NCBI GenBank assembly: GCA_015499995.1
Contig: JADNRV010000059.1
Coordinates: 186,001 to 250,000 of the forward strand
DNA length: 64,000 nt
Direction: 5' to 3'
DNA from: Flammula alnicola
Lineage: Eukaryota > Basidiomycota > Agaricomycetes > Agaricales > Strophariaceae
Every line of letters begins with the position of its first letter. Positions within the stretch are counted from its first letter, which is position 1. The translations under genes and the position numbers were made by a program. Shown here in pieces: positions 23,913 to 34,600 of this stretch. The notes beneath the pieces were generated by a model. It was not told the origin of the DNA. It searched no databases and saw only the letters and a list, made by a program, of their open reading frames with translations.

Positions 23913-26900
23913 ATGAGCGCGCGTTGAGAGACCTGCTACGCGCTCAGCGACCTAAACAACACACACAACTGCGGAGCGAGATCCTAACTAGGTCGAGCGA
24001 CGCTCTACTAGCTTCAGAAATATGTAGTGTGCTGTACTCCACAGTGTTTGTTTTAATTAGCTAGCTGACTTGTAGACAGCGCCTCGCGGTTCGTTTAAAG
24101 TGGGTATGAGGGATTATTCAAATACACGTTTTATCTTCGTTTCAAGCTTCGTTTTATCACAAGGATGAACGGTTTTATTGATTTTAAGGTTTTATGTTTT
24201 TAGAAAGCTCTCTAAGACACTACTAGCTCGACTTTCGAAGCACTAGCTGCTCTGGAGGCTCGGAACTCGTCTGAAACTAAGGCCGCACTGTGCGCTACCT
24301 TCTGAACGATCTGCTAGCCCACTTGGACTCTGTTTCTGACTTTCTCTAGGCACTCTTCCGGCCTCTAAGCACTCTTCTGGCTTCTAAATTCTTGGACCTT
24401 GTCCTCAAGAACTTCTCTTTAACACTAAGCCTTCTTCTGGCTTTCAAACGAACTCTATTGAAGTCAAACTGATCCTTTATTCGTCCTCTTTCTTACTAGA
24501 CACTGCGTCTTAGATCGAAATAAAACTGGGAAGAGATTGCTTAAGGTAACTAGCTACATAGGTACATCTTTTATACTACAGCTATGTGTGGTTCTAGTAT
24601 GCAAATAAAATAGTGTAAAACATTCTTATCTCATGTAAATAATGCCTGCAGGCAATGGGTATAGGGTTGGGTATTCCAGGTGACCAGATAGAGGTCAAGG
24701 GATTTGGAAATTCATCCCATTTTAGCGCGCTAGGACGCTCCTGACTTCCGTGTACCATGCGCATCATGCGTGCGTCTCGGCTAGCGGTGCCGCTTTATTC
24801 CGGACCTGCGGCCATCATTGATGCCGGTTCCTTCTTTCCTTTCTCGTCCTATTACCACTTTTGGTAGCCCCCCCGGGTAGAGGGTAGAGCGTGCGTCTAA
24901 CTAACGCGTCCGCGTCCCGTTCGTCTCGTAGTAAGTCACAAGATACGCGCGCTAGTAGTCGTGCGTTTTGACCGCATGCTAACTAGCTGCGTCTTGTACT
25001 CCTAGCTGTAGTATTTTATAGCTAGCTTTTCAGCAATACTCTGATTGTACTGAATTCGCCGCGCACTAATTCCAAAGTATCCAGAAGTCTTTTAAATTAT
25101 TCCCCATGGTGCGTTTATGCCTCGCTAGTCGTTTATGACTTATGCGTTCTGTGTTTTACTGCCTGATAACTTTTAACTGTCTCCCGGCTTATCATACGGA
25201 CTCAGCTAGCTCTGAACCGCGTCTGATTACCATTGTCACAGGTTATATGACAACTAGTAGTCGCATAGCTAGGCCTTAGACTACTAACTTGGGTAGGTTA
25301 TAGTCTCTCTGTCTCGGTTATATTCTATAGGTAAAAGATGATATATTCGCGAACTTCACGCGTGGCCTATTTGCGGCCCTATCAGCGTGACCAGCGCGCT
25401 GCAAACCGCAGCGCCGGCGCGCTCTCCGCTCCTCTCACTGCCAAATCGAAGTCGACGAGCTGCAAACGGCAACAATTGAACGCCGACGAGTCGGCGAGCA
25501 AACGCAGCAAGCCCGCCAACGACACCAACGACGATCACGACAACGACGACACTGACGACGACGCCGTGGAGGCAAATGAGGGGCGGAAAGGAGGAAAGAA
25601 AGGGCGCAAAGCGAAGAAAACCGCGGGCAAGCAGAAATCCAGGTGCGTAGCCTCCCATTTCCCGCCTTTCGCATCCCTAACCCATCGTTTACCACCCCCA
25701 GCAGGAAGACAGGGGCTCAGCATCATCGCAAAGATAAAATCGAGAATGCCAAGGGCACCCCCGCCCACCTAAAGCTGTAAGTACCCCCCCCGTTCCCTCT
25801 TTTATAAAAAAAACTAACATTTATTTTGTTATTGTAGCATCGAGCGCATCCTCGAGGCCGCGGGCACCTCTGTGGCCCCCCCCGAGCGTGCTGCCCACTC
25901 GTCGACTGCCTCTGTGCTGCCTCCTCCACCCACCATCCCCAGCACCCATGCTCGCGTTGAGCGTGAACCCGACGTCACCTCCCAAAAGGCCGCGGCTACC
26001 AGCCACAATGATGACAGCAGCACCGACAGCAGCACTGACGACAGCAGCACCAACCACCATCGCCATGGCAACGACAATGCCCGCCACGACAACACCCATG
26101 ATGACAGCGAGGATGCCAGCGACGGCGACTACACCAACGACAGCGACTCCGACTCCGACACCGACACCAGTGAGTCCGACGATGACGACGACGATGACGC
26201 TGATGCTGATGGAAGCAATGGCAGCGGCCATAACGAAGACACCCAGTCGCGTCCCATCCGTATAGGACCCCCCCGTGGCAAGCCCTCTCAACAGCGCAGT
26301 GGGCCATCCACCACTGCTGCTGCTGATGGTGATGTCACCGCGGCACCCCCTGTCCGAGGTGGTGAATCATCCACCACCACTCTCGGACTGGCCATGGCCC
26401 CCACCACACCAGCAACCTATCAGGGCGATTGGAACTCCACCGTCGCCCATGATCAGGGTACTTATTTTTTTCTTGTATATAATTATTATGTATTTATTTT
26501 ATTTAATATATCTAGATGTTCACATGTACAGTCCTCCGCCAGCGTCATCTCAACATGGCCATGCTCATGATGTTAAGGCTATTGGAGTCTTCCATCATTA
26601 TCAACCTACGAAGTCCAGTGGAGCGTCCAGAGCATATGGAGGCTTATTCCGGGGTAAGGCTCTTGGTAATGCACCGAATATTGGTGACTTTGAATCCATG
26701 AATGTTCGCCCTCAGTCTGTTGACGTTGAGGGCACTGTCAATATTTTCCCCTCTAATACGCGACTGACCACACTCGATATCGATGAAACTGCCATCATTG
26801 CAGTTACTATTCCTTTCGAGGAAGCATTGGCTCCTCTCTTGCAACACATTGCAAAATATTATTCTCCGATATCTGGTATGTACTCTAACTTTTATTCAAA

Positions 26901-27804
26901 ATTACAATTATCATAGTTTATTTGCAGACAACAATGAGCGCATGTATATCCTAGATCAACAGAAATCCAAATGGATTGTCAAAGGCAGATTTAGACAAGC
27001 ACTGGAGTTTGACGACTCCATTCTTCATCTATGGGACCAGACCAATTTCGGTCCAACGCTTACCCTTTTCCTCGTAAGCAATGTTTATGCTTATTATAAG
27101 TTTATTTTTGACATATAATAGGAAAATGATCCTGAGATTGCATCTGCTATTCCACCGTCTTTTCACTCTCGTCGATCTTCTCTGGCAACTTCTAGGTCTT
27201 CCACTTCTCGTTCACCTTCTATTTCTTCCACCATTCATTCTGCTGCTACGGTTCATTCTCTCCCTATTGCTGGACCATCTAGTCCGGCTTCTTTCGATGG
27301 TCCATCTCCCCTTCCTCTTGCGCATAAAGAGGCGCTTCTTATATTCTTGGGCATTCCTACTGAGTTGCCGAATCTTGGTCCTGCTTCGCTTCGCACTGCA
27401 TATGCGAAGTACAAAGTATTGATACATGCATCCAAACCTATGCAGGGTCTACGAACAAGCCAAGAGTGGACCGATTATCTTGATGAGCATGGCATTGAAC
27501 ACTGGGTGCCTATCTACATTGACTTAGTAAACATATTCATTGCAAAGAGTCAATTTTACTCGGGATGGAAGGAACCCTTCAAGCGTGTTCAGGCCTATCC
27601 TAGAATGACAGCGTGGCTCGATGATCATCCGAACTGCAAATCCGACTTAGACATTTGGGGTGAAAGCAAAAAGTCGGACGATTACTCTTTCATGGACTTG
27701 GTTAGTTGGCTTGATAAGAAAGATGTGGCGAAGGAAAAGAAGCCAGTTGTGGCTAGTCCGAGGGCAGTAAAGAAGTCGGTTAAGAAGGAGAAGCGCCGAA
27801 GTGA
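23913..27804 (+). pseudogene. KDZ accessory gene A (copy 2), interrupted by a solo LTR
   Basis: The ATG at 23913 gives MSAR; after removal of the solo LTR the frame runs on at 25389 (DQRAANRSAGALSAPLTAKS), matching gene A of copy 3 (MSERDLRSNTRN). Later exons: about 25389-25642, 25703-25770, 25839-26457, 26515-26876, 26928-27073 and 27120-27804. The protein has a Lys/Arg-rich start with LNADESASK, long Asp/Ser/Thr-rich acidic tracts (DSDSDSDTDTSESDDDDDD), a Gly/Arg patch (SRAYGGLFRGKALGNA), a conserved folded block (YIDLVNIFIAKSQFYSGWK) and a lysine-rich end. I know no characterised relative. Its constant place before the transposase suggests a partner protein for transposition or DNA binding; that is inference. 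Confidence 0.6.
23925..25384 (+). mobile_element. Solo LTR, family 2-type (1460 bp), within gene A
   Basis: It begins TGAGAGACCTGCTACG and ends GCGGCCCTATCA, fitting TG...CA. GCGT is repeated on both sides (23921-23924 and 25385-25388), and excision of LTR plus one GCGT restores the gene A frame at codon 4. A second, CpG-depleted copy lies on the minus strand at 56726-58163. No internal retroelement genes are present, so this is a recombination-derived solo LTR. Confidence 0.8.
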
Positions 27805-29377
27805 GTTTACCTTAACTCAGCTAAATACCTAAAAATTGGCAGTAATCTATGGGTAGATCGATTGTTTTCAAGCTCTGTGATCAATGCAATGTGCAGCTTT
27901 CATGCTTCTGCTTCTGCATATTCACAATATTGGAATATTACCTTTGGAACAAAGTCTACAACTGTTTTCCGTGCTCATATCTGGCAGGCCTTTGTACAAG
28001 ATTCTTTGCGCACAATTGCGGCAGAGTCTAAGATTGATATCGAGCTCAATGATCCTCTCAATATTAAAGAAGTTACTACTCAGGCTTTTGAACTGTTGGG
28101 AGAACAGGGAATTATCAGAGCAGCAGATCACCATGCATGCAGTGAATGTACTCAGCCATACAAGAAGACAAGTGATGCTGTTTTAAATGATCCTGCAGCT
28201 GTAGTTGGAGTTGATGAAAATCAAGATGTACCACCATTGGCAGAAACTGCTGAAGTTATGGATCAACCAGCTTCTCCTATATCTGTGGATAGTTCTGATG
28301 ATGCCATGAATGTTGACAAAAATATTACTATGGTTGTACTTGATGGAGTTGTTATGGGACCAACGGTAAATTTTCTAGATATAATTTTGTATACAATGGA
28401 TACTAACTTGGTATTTATAGCATTGCGCAATTGACAACTGTGTAAATGATCTTTCAAATTCTCGAGGTGGATCTTTATGTGATGTGCATCATTTACAACT
28501 TGGGTCTCGGTGTCTTGTGCATGATTGTACAAATAACAGAGTTAGAGATACCTCTGCATGTCAAGCTCATCAGGGACAGTGGCAAAAATATATGAAATAT
28601 CACACTCGTCAGACTCAATCAGGAGTACGCAGAATGCTGCAAAGACCTGGAGAAAGTCAACCTTGGAATCCACAAAGGAGAGGACCAAACCCACAGCGTC
28701 ATGATGATGATGAAGAAGAGCCTCCACTATCTTCCAACTATTTCAGTCCTGCCTGATATTACTGTGTGGAAACCATTTGTGCACCATGCGGTGTTGTGAT
28801 TGCATGGACAAAATTTGCAAGAGCAGAGTCTACAACAAATATTCTGAACTTTTTGGAGTCTGTTTATCAAACTGAAGAGTCCCGTCCCGACTATATTTGT
28901 ATTGACAAAGGATGTAAAGTCTTCCAAACTGCTCTTAGAAATGGAAGTTGGGATAGAATATGGAAGCACACTTCAAGGTTTATTGTTGATGCATATCATT
29001 ATATCAATCATTGTGTGCAGGATTATCTTTGCCGGAAATATTGTAATCCATCACCAGGCGATGGCTCTGCTCCAAACCTTGTTATAATTGAATATGACAA
29101 CAATGGACATCCATATGCCAAGCGAGCATTTAATACACAAGTGTGTGAGCGATTGAATGCCTGGCTCGCTGGATTTGAATCAATTCTGAAGCGCATGACA
29201 CCTGGCAATTTTAACTGGTTTTTGCATGCAATGCTTTTTTACCACACGAAACATGTGATCACTCAACAAAAACAAAAGGCGAAATCTCAAAATGATAGTG
29301 ATGATGATGATGATGACTTGGGATTAGATGAAGACATTTCCGATAACTCTGCATCTGAGTCTGAAGATTCTGATTAA
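27805..29377 (+). pseudogene. KDZ transposase gene B (copy 2), N-terminally deleted
   Basis: Homology to copy 3 gene B starts abruptly at 27805 (VYLNSAKYLKIGSNLW), corresponding to residue 247 there; the first 246 residues and most of the CxC5-type cysteine cluster are gone. Exons are 27805-28365 and 28421-29377, with the same intron position as copy 3. The second exon opens with a CxC6-like cluster (HCAIDNC...SRCLVHDC). A TGA at 28754 interrupts the frame just before YYCVETICAPCGV. After it, all three candidate catalytic acids are present: Asp at 28904 (ICIDKGCK), Asp at 28988 (FIVDAYHY) and Glu at 29147 (CERLNAW). The tail is acidic (DDDDDDLGLDED). Confidence 0.8.
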
Positions 29378-29735
29378 AAACAAAGAGATATTAGTATTTA
29401 GCAAGCGTAGAACATAACATCAGAATAGCAGTGTATAGTAGGTGTACAGTATATAAATAGCAGTGTACAGTAGGTGTAAGATATATAAATAGCACTTAAA
29501 GTAGGGTTACATAGGTACACAATATATACATCACACAAATCTTTCCAAAATGGAATTTTTTATTCTAAATTCCACAGGAATCCACAGGAATTTAGTACAT
29601 CTTTTGAAAATAACATATTTTATAGCAACTTTCAGGAATTCCTGTGAATTCCGGTCTGCATTCCTCCGGAATCCTGTCTATTCCTCCGGAATCCGGTCAT
29701 TCTGGGAGGAATCAGTGGAGGAATGAAAAGTATTG
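29378..29735. repeat. Right subterminal region of KDZ copy 2
   Basis: Short tandem units near agcagtgtacagtaggtgta at 29425-29500 are followed by attcctccggaat-type words to the end. Similar tandem units (tacacctactgtacactg) occur inside copy 3 at 43520-43620, so this is part of the element's cis end. Confidence 0.6.
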
Positions 29736-29783
29736 TAAAAGTGGAGCAAGTCAGGCTTGATAGCATTCCTTTAGTAGACATTA

Positions 29784-32399
29784 CAGTGTACTACCATCAA
29801 ATGACACACCAAAGTGAATTTCCTGTTTTACAGGCTTAAATTTGAAGTTGCGAGAAAATAAAGCTCATTATAATATTGTACACTACATTAAGAGTAATCT
29901 GCCTTGTTGGTTGAAGGAAAACAGTCTGAAATAAAGGTCTATACGTTGCTAAAGTATTGGTCAGTCTGAAATGCCCAAAATTGATGAAATGACACAGTGT
30001 GACAATTGTGTAATAACCGCATTCAAGCTCATTAGTGACCGTTGATCAAGCTTATCTCACGACTTCCATTCATCCTCATCATCAGTCTCTTCCTTCTGCT
30101 CCACTTCTTCCTCCTCATCTTCATCAAAATCACCTTCAGCATTGTCAACCCTATCAGCAGCACTGCCTACAGCCTCGCTGTTGCCCACATTTTCAGCTTC
30201 ATCCTCAGAACCAGCATCAACATTTATGGCCGCAGATACCCCACTCCTCTGAGCCAATCATTGATTTAGGGCATCCACCATGATCTGTTTGAGAGGGCAT
30301 TTGGGTTTCTTGGGATGATGAGTCCTTGGTACACCCTCCTCAGTAAGTTTCTCGCAAGTTTTCTGCCACTCCTCCACTTTGGCAGCATGGTCTTCTTTTG
30401 CCTCCTTCCAACGGGCATCAATTGCCTTCTTTGTCACTTGCTTGTTCGCTCTTGCCCCAGCATGCTGATTTTTTGCTGCTTTTTTTGCCTCTGCAGCTGC
30501 CGCCTGCTCATCAACAAGTGCCACAAATTCCACCATGATCAATGCTCGACCAAGACTGCCCAGGAAGAGTTTGGTACGATCATTCTCTTTCTTGTTCTCC
30601 TTCACATAAAGAGCCTGATTCTGTTTTGTCAAGTGCAGATTCTGAACCACCAGCTGGGCTTGTGTGGATTCAATGACAAGATCTCACACAACAATCTGAC
30701 TGCTTGCAAGTGCGAGACTTGCCCTGAGCACATCATTTTGGGCACGAAGTTCTGCAGCGGTTAGGCATCCTGGGTCCACTGCCTCGAGAAGCGACCAATC
30801 TGAATTAGAAACAGGTCCCATGGCCTCCAGCATAGGTGAGCTATGAAGCTGTGTCGATTTAATAACAGCCGACACCAAATAGGACCCAGAAGATGTTGAC
30901 ACAAGAGCAGAAGATAAGAGGCCAATACATTTGGTGGGTGTGTAAAGGGAAGGATCCACAGCACTGTCAAGGGTGCACTTGGGGCGGCATGTGGGAGTAG
31001 TGGACATAGAAGGTTCTGGTTTCAGGTGGGTCACTTCCTCGATATCTGCAGCGGTTGAGGGATTCACATGGAAGGCAGCCATGACAGCTCTGACCGGGCT
31101 GGTTTGTAGCAAAGGAAATGTTGCACGCATTGAGGTTGATGTGCTCGGCTTCATCTGTGATTCAGCGATGACATCTGGGTTGAAGGGATATATGCCCGTC
31201 ACTTCGAATGCCATCTTCACTGTCTCCACATCAAATGCCTCAAGGTATGCCTTCCCAAAAACTTCTGCGAAGTCCTCCTTTGTTACGCTCCTCCTTGTCC
31301 TCTTCTCAAACTCACTGATTGCCTTCTTCCAACAGTTCTTCATCTTCGTGAAGCATACAACATCAAGACCTTGAAGTGCATGGGTACAATGGGGTGGATA
31401 CCTGAGGATTACAATGTTATTGGTAACCGCAAAGTCCAGCACATCCTTTGTGTAGTGGGAACTGTGTCCATTGATAGGGCCACAAACCGGTGTCGAGAGG
31501 CCTACTCCAGTGAGTTTGCAATTCCATATGATGTCGCTCAAGAAACCTGAAGATCCATTGGTATCCAACAGCTTCAAAGTTAGGTCCTAGGCAGCTTTTA
31601 AGAATAGCATAGGCGTATGATCGGATTGTGGCATGGTTGAGTGGAAATCCTTGGTCGGCAGATTCTTTGATGAAATTGACTAGTACATGCTCCTCTGCTG
31701 CTTTCACCTTCTGCTTCTTCTCACTGCCCTATCCTGCAGTTGCCCCATGCTTCACCCACTCTGATAATGTCTTGAATGGCACCTCAAATTGAAGAGCAAC
31801 TTTCCAAAGCCCAGCTGGCTTCTCCTTGGTCTGCTCATACTTGTATGCTCTGACAGCTTCTTTTAAATGCACCACCCTCACTGCATGCTTCTTGATCTTC
31901 TTCACATGGTCAGACAAGGCTCAGAATATCATTCATGAGAAGGATGAGGAGATTGGGGGGCGGAAAAGTGGACAGCATGTGCGAGAAGAAGCTCGCATGG
32001 TGTGTGTGTGCTATTCTCATGTTCTGCATGTCACGTCTCAACAAAGTGCATCGTGCTCATGCAAAGCATGTTGACACTCTAGATTCCAACAGAATAACAT
32101 GTAAAATAGACAGGTCCATTGAATTCCTCAAAAAAATTACCCATAACAGGAAGTAGTACTATTGTGATACATATTTTGGTAGAGGCCAAAGTTGGTGGCC
32201 GCCCAAATCCGGATATTTTACAGTAATTACAATTGATCTTGCCCAATTCTTCTCCGTTTGACTCTGCATCCTCTGTGTATATAGCAATGATATAGATCAA
32301 GAAGTACAAAATATTTGAGCCCCCTTTGGACAAGATTTATGGCCAGGAGATTGAATTGTGCGGGTCAGTGGTAGTGTGTCATTTGATAGTAGTACACTG
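29784..32399 (-). mobile_element. pogo/CENP-B-type DNA transposon (2.6 kb), decayed
   Basis: Terminal inverted repeats of about 26 bp begin CAGTGTACTA at both ends and share TCAAATGACACAC. It is flanked by TA at 29782-29783 and 32400-32401; the empty site (acatTAcaagg) is seen at 396-397 and near 42199. The transposase gene is on the minus strand. The non-coding ends (29784-30056 and 31918-32399) hold nothing else recognisable. Confidence 0.85.
30057..31917 (-). pseudogene. pogo-like transposase relic (HTH + DDE)
   Basis: Read from 31917 down: a psq-type helix-turn-helix (AVRAYKYEQTKEKPAGLWKV), a TAG at about 31729, a CENP-B-type second HTH (AIRSYAYAILKSCLGPNF), then an abrupt junction near 31500 that removes the first half of the DDE_1 domain with the first catalytic Asp. 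The second half remains: NGHSSHYTKD, where the usual Asp is Asn, and ALQGLDVVCF. The C-terminal tail has coiled-coil-like lysine/glutamate-rich sequence and an acidic end, with further stops near 30684 (TGA) and 30258 (TGA). By family it would cut and paste DNA at TA sites; this copy cannot. Confidence 0.75.
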
Positions 32400-32435
32400 T
32401 ACAAGGTCTATTAAAAGTGACTACTTGATTGACTA

Positions 32436-32713
32436 CACCACCGTTTGCGTGTGACATAAATCGGACATAATCCTGAAAGTCGCCGATTGATAGCCTGCCG
32501 AGCAGCCAAAAGGAGGACTGGTTGATGTCCATTTGATGTTTTGGGGCCGACAGCCGGAGGACACGCTTAGTTACGTCCATACGGCATGCAAAGGATACAA
32601 CCTGTGCCTGTCTGGACAGGATGAGGTGAGGCTGTGCCTTTGGATGTCCTTTGGATGTCTGTCCTGCAGACATCCGCTGGACATCCACAAAATAGCCCAG
32701 CGACGTTTCATTT

Positions 32714-32765
<52 letters not shown>

Positions 32766-33445
32766 AAAATGTCCCTGTTCTCGGGTGCGTGTGACATGAC
32801 AGGCAACCATGCCCTCCTTTCACAATGTTGCTCACCGTGCTCCTCTCATTGCTCGCTACCCCACAGTAGCCGTAGGAAGCACTAGGCCACCTATGGTCAT
32901 GGCCTTGAAGGTATTTCTACCTCCCTTCTTTTCTGTGTTGTCGAGTCTAACTGACACAGACACCTTTACCAGCTACATTCTCACTCATTTTTAAGTCTCT
33001 AGTTAACCCTCTTCTCTTCCTTCTGCTCTGCTCCCTCCTCTTCCCTCCTCTTCCCTCCCTTACTTACCTTACCTTCTGGTCTTTCCGTAGTTCTCAATCA
33101 TAGTATATGTATGCTATAGCCTCACTGTATTAGATACCTTCAATAGAATATTTTGTTGCCCATATTAGACCATAAACTTTACTGTGGGATAGAGAAAGTA
33201 TTGTATATTAAAACAAACTGGATATCTAGCACAGAAACACAGGATGGATGGATGACCAGGAGAGGATGAACTACTGATGTTTGTGCAGACATCCTCAGGA
33301 TGTCTAGGTCTGACATCCAAACGACATCTGCCGCCAGACATCGGGATGACAAATTCAGGTTTTTGTCCCAGGGATATTCACCGGGATAATCTGGGGATGT
33401 CCGGACGCCGGATGTCAGCTGGACATCCCAAATGAAGCGGTGGTG
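32436..33445. mobile_element. Non-autonomous TA-flanked element (1.01 kb)
   Basis: The ends are CACCACCGTTTG and, inverted, CACCACCGCTTC. It is flanked by TA at 32434-32435 and 33446-33447; the intact site reads gattgacTAgtagttc, seen at 362-363 on the other strand. The interior is rich in ggacatcc/ggatgtcc words in both orientations near both ends and has no transposase. The superfamily is not clear. Confidence 0.75.
32718..32764 (+). repeat. 47-base T run
   Basis: An uninterrupted T tract inside the 1 kb element. It may be a poly-A insertion scar on the other strand, slippage, or a collapsed/expanded assembly tract. Confidence 0.9.
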
Positions 33446-33566
33446 TAGTAGTTCACACACACCCCATACTAAGCATCTTTACCAGAGACAAACCTATTGC
33501 TCTCAGTACAAAGACCTGAACACTATGGATGTAGATGCAATGTCCTTGGATGGATGAAATGACTTA

Positions 33567-33767
33567 ATGCATTATGGTGCTTGTTTCTTTTGCAAACAAA
33601 GAGGCTATATATTCTGTGATTGCCCAAAGAAGAAGGCCAACCAGACCTTGGGACCTAGCAAGTTCTACGACAAAGGCAAATCCACAAACCAGAAGCCCTC
33701 TACAAGAGAAGTGTACAGTCAGATCTGCACCTTGACAGCACAGTTTGATCAGGATGAATTAAAGTAG
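33567..33767 (+). pseudogene. Gag zinc-knuckle fragment (LTR family 1), second copy
   Basis: Protein-identical to the minus-strand copy at 42-242, including the knuckle CFFCKQRGYIFCDC with Tyr in the His position. The frame stops at 33765; downstream codons (LANYDEEDIKKDKKLKDF) continue the same frame past the stop, so the stop is probably a mutation. Confidence 0.7.
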
Positions 33768-33890
33768 TTGGCCAACTATGATGAAGAAGACATAAAGAAA
33801 GACAAGAAGTTGAAGGATTTTTGAAATGGCAATTCATCCCAATGCATGCATCACCCATTTTCTCTTTACATTCTGTACTAGTAGCTCACA

Positions 33891-34298
33891 TTGAGAAACA
33901 ATCTATGCATATACCTATTTTCCTCTAGAGTGAAAGTCAGAATAAGAGAATTATTGACACCTCCATCCTTCTTGACACCAGAGCCAGTAGCATACCATGC
34001 TCAAGACAACAGTCTGAAACTCCAAAAACTTGACCAATTAATTCCAGTAAAAAATATGGATGAAACCTTAAACAAGAAAGGATCTATGAAAGGATCCATT
34101 ACTCACTTTATTGAAAAGGACTTAACTGTAAATGGACAAACAAAATGGATAATCTTTATGATCACTGAACTAGGTAAACAGAAAATTATCCTTGGCTTAC
34201 CATGGTTCAGGAAACACAACCCAGACATAAACTGGCATAAAGAAATCTTAACCTGGCAAAGTGCAATGATGAGTAACACTCTCTGTAAGCTACTTTGA
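33891..34298 (+). pseudogene. Ty3/Gypsy aspartic protease fragment
   Basis: The second half matches the protease region of the chromovirus at 54.2 kb: shared blocks are VKNMDETLNKKGS, DLTVNGQTKWI and GKQKIILGLPWFRKHNPDI. The upstream active-site turn is recognisable only in a broken frame (DTRASSIPCS, where DSG/DTG is expected), so the enzyme is dead. By family it would cut the Gag-Pol polyprotein. Confidence 0.65.
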
Positions 34299-34346
34299 AA
34301 GGTTTTCAAGAAAGGCCTGCTGAAATTATCAAAACCCAAACTGGAC

Positions 34347-34565
34347 ATGGAATTACCATATGAAAAGTTAACTCCTATATCAGTAATGGACCTCCCTCTT
34401 GCTTTCAATAAAGCAACAGAACTGACCCAGGATCTGGATACAATGGATGATAACCTTGAAGGCTATGATACAGCCTTCTTGGAGATTGAAGGGGACTTTG
34501 ATGGTGATATCATACTTGCTTATATGGAACATGAGTTTTTGGATGAAGATTGTTCATCAGGATGA
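34347..34565 (+). pseudogene. Protease-RT linker remnant
   Basis: An acidic stretch (LTPISVMDLPLAFNKATE) resembles the linker between protease and reverse transcriptase of the chromovirus here (53.8 kb, EEFTPISKRTVEET). Nothing of the reverse transcriptase follows. Confidence 0.4.
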
Positions 34566-34600
34566 AGATTGTTTATCAGTTAGTAGTATGTAAAAATTTT

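Larger units (their letters stand above)
23437..29735 (+). mobile_element. KDZ transposon, copy 2 (6.3 kb)
   Basis: The ends are GAGGTCTTTATTGTCCTCC and the inverse of CAATACTTTTCATTCCTCC. The 8-bp target duplication TAAAAGTG is exact (23429-23436 and 29736-29743); the empty site is at 436-443. The cargo is gene A, then gene B (CxC/KDZ transposase), both plus strand. Inside, a 1460 bp solo LTR has entered gene A, and a deletion fuses gene A to the middle of gene B. Subterminal ends are packed with ccggaat words, likely transposase sites. Confidence 0.85.
33446..34600 (+). mobile_element. LTR family 1 leader, gag end and protease debris
   Basis: Continues the leader from 32435 after the TA element and runs into gag (33567-33767), then a protease-like region (33891-34298) and a pol-linker remnant (34347-34565). 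Stops break the frame between each piece. No reverse transcriptase follows; the AT-rich stretch at 34600-35500 shows no gene. Confidence 0.7.

Noticed and set aside
25356..26307. Minus-strand Val/Gly-rich and Cys/Arg-rich frames
   Set aside because: Reverse-strand reading of the acidic Asp/Ser repeats of gene A.
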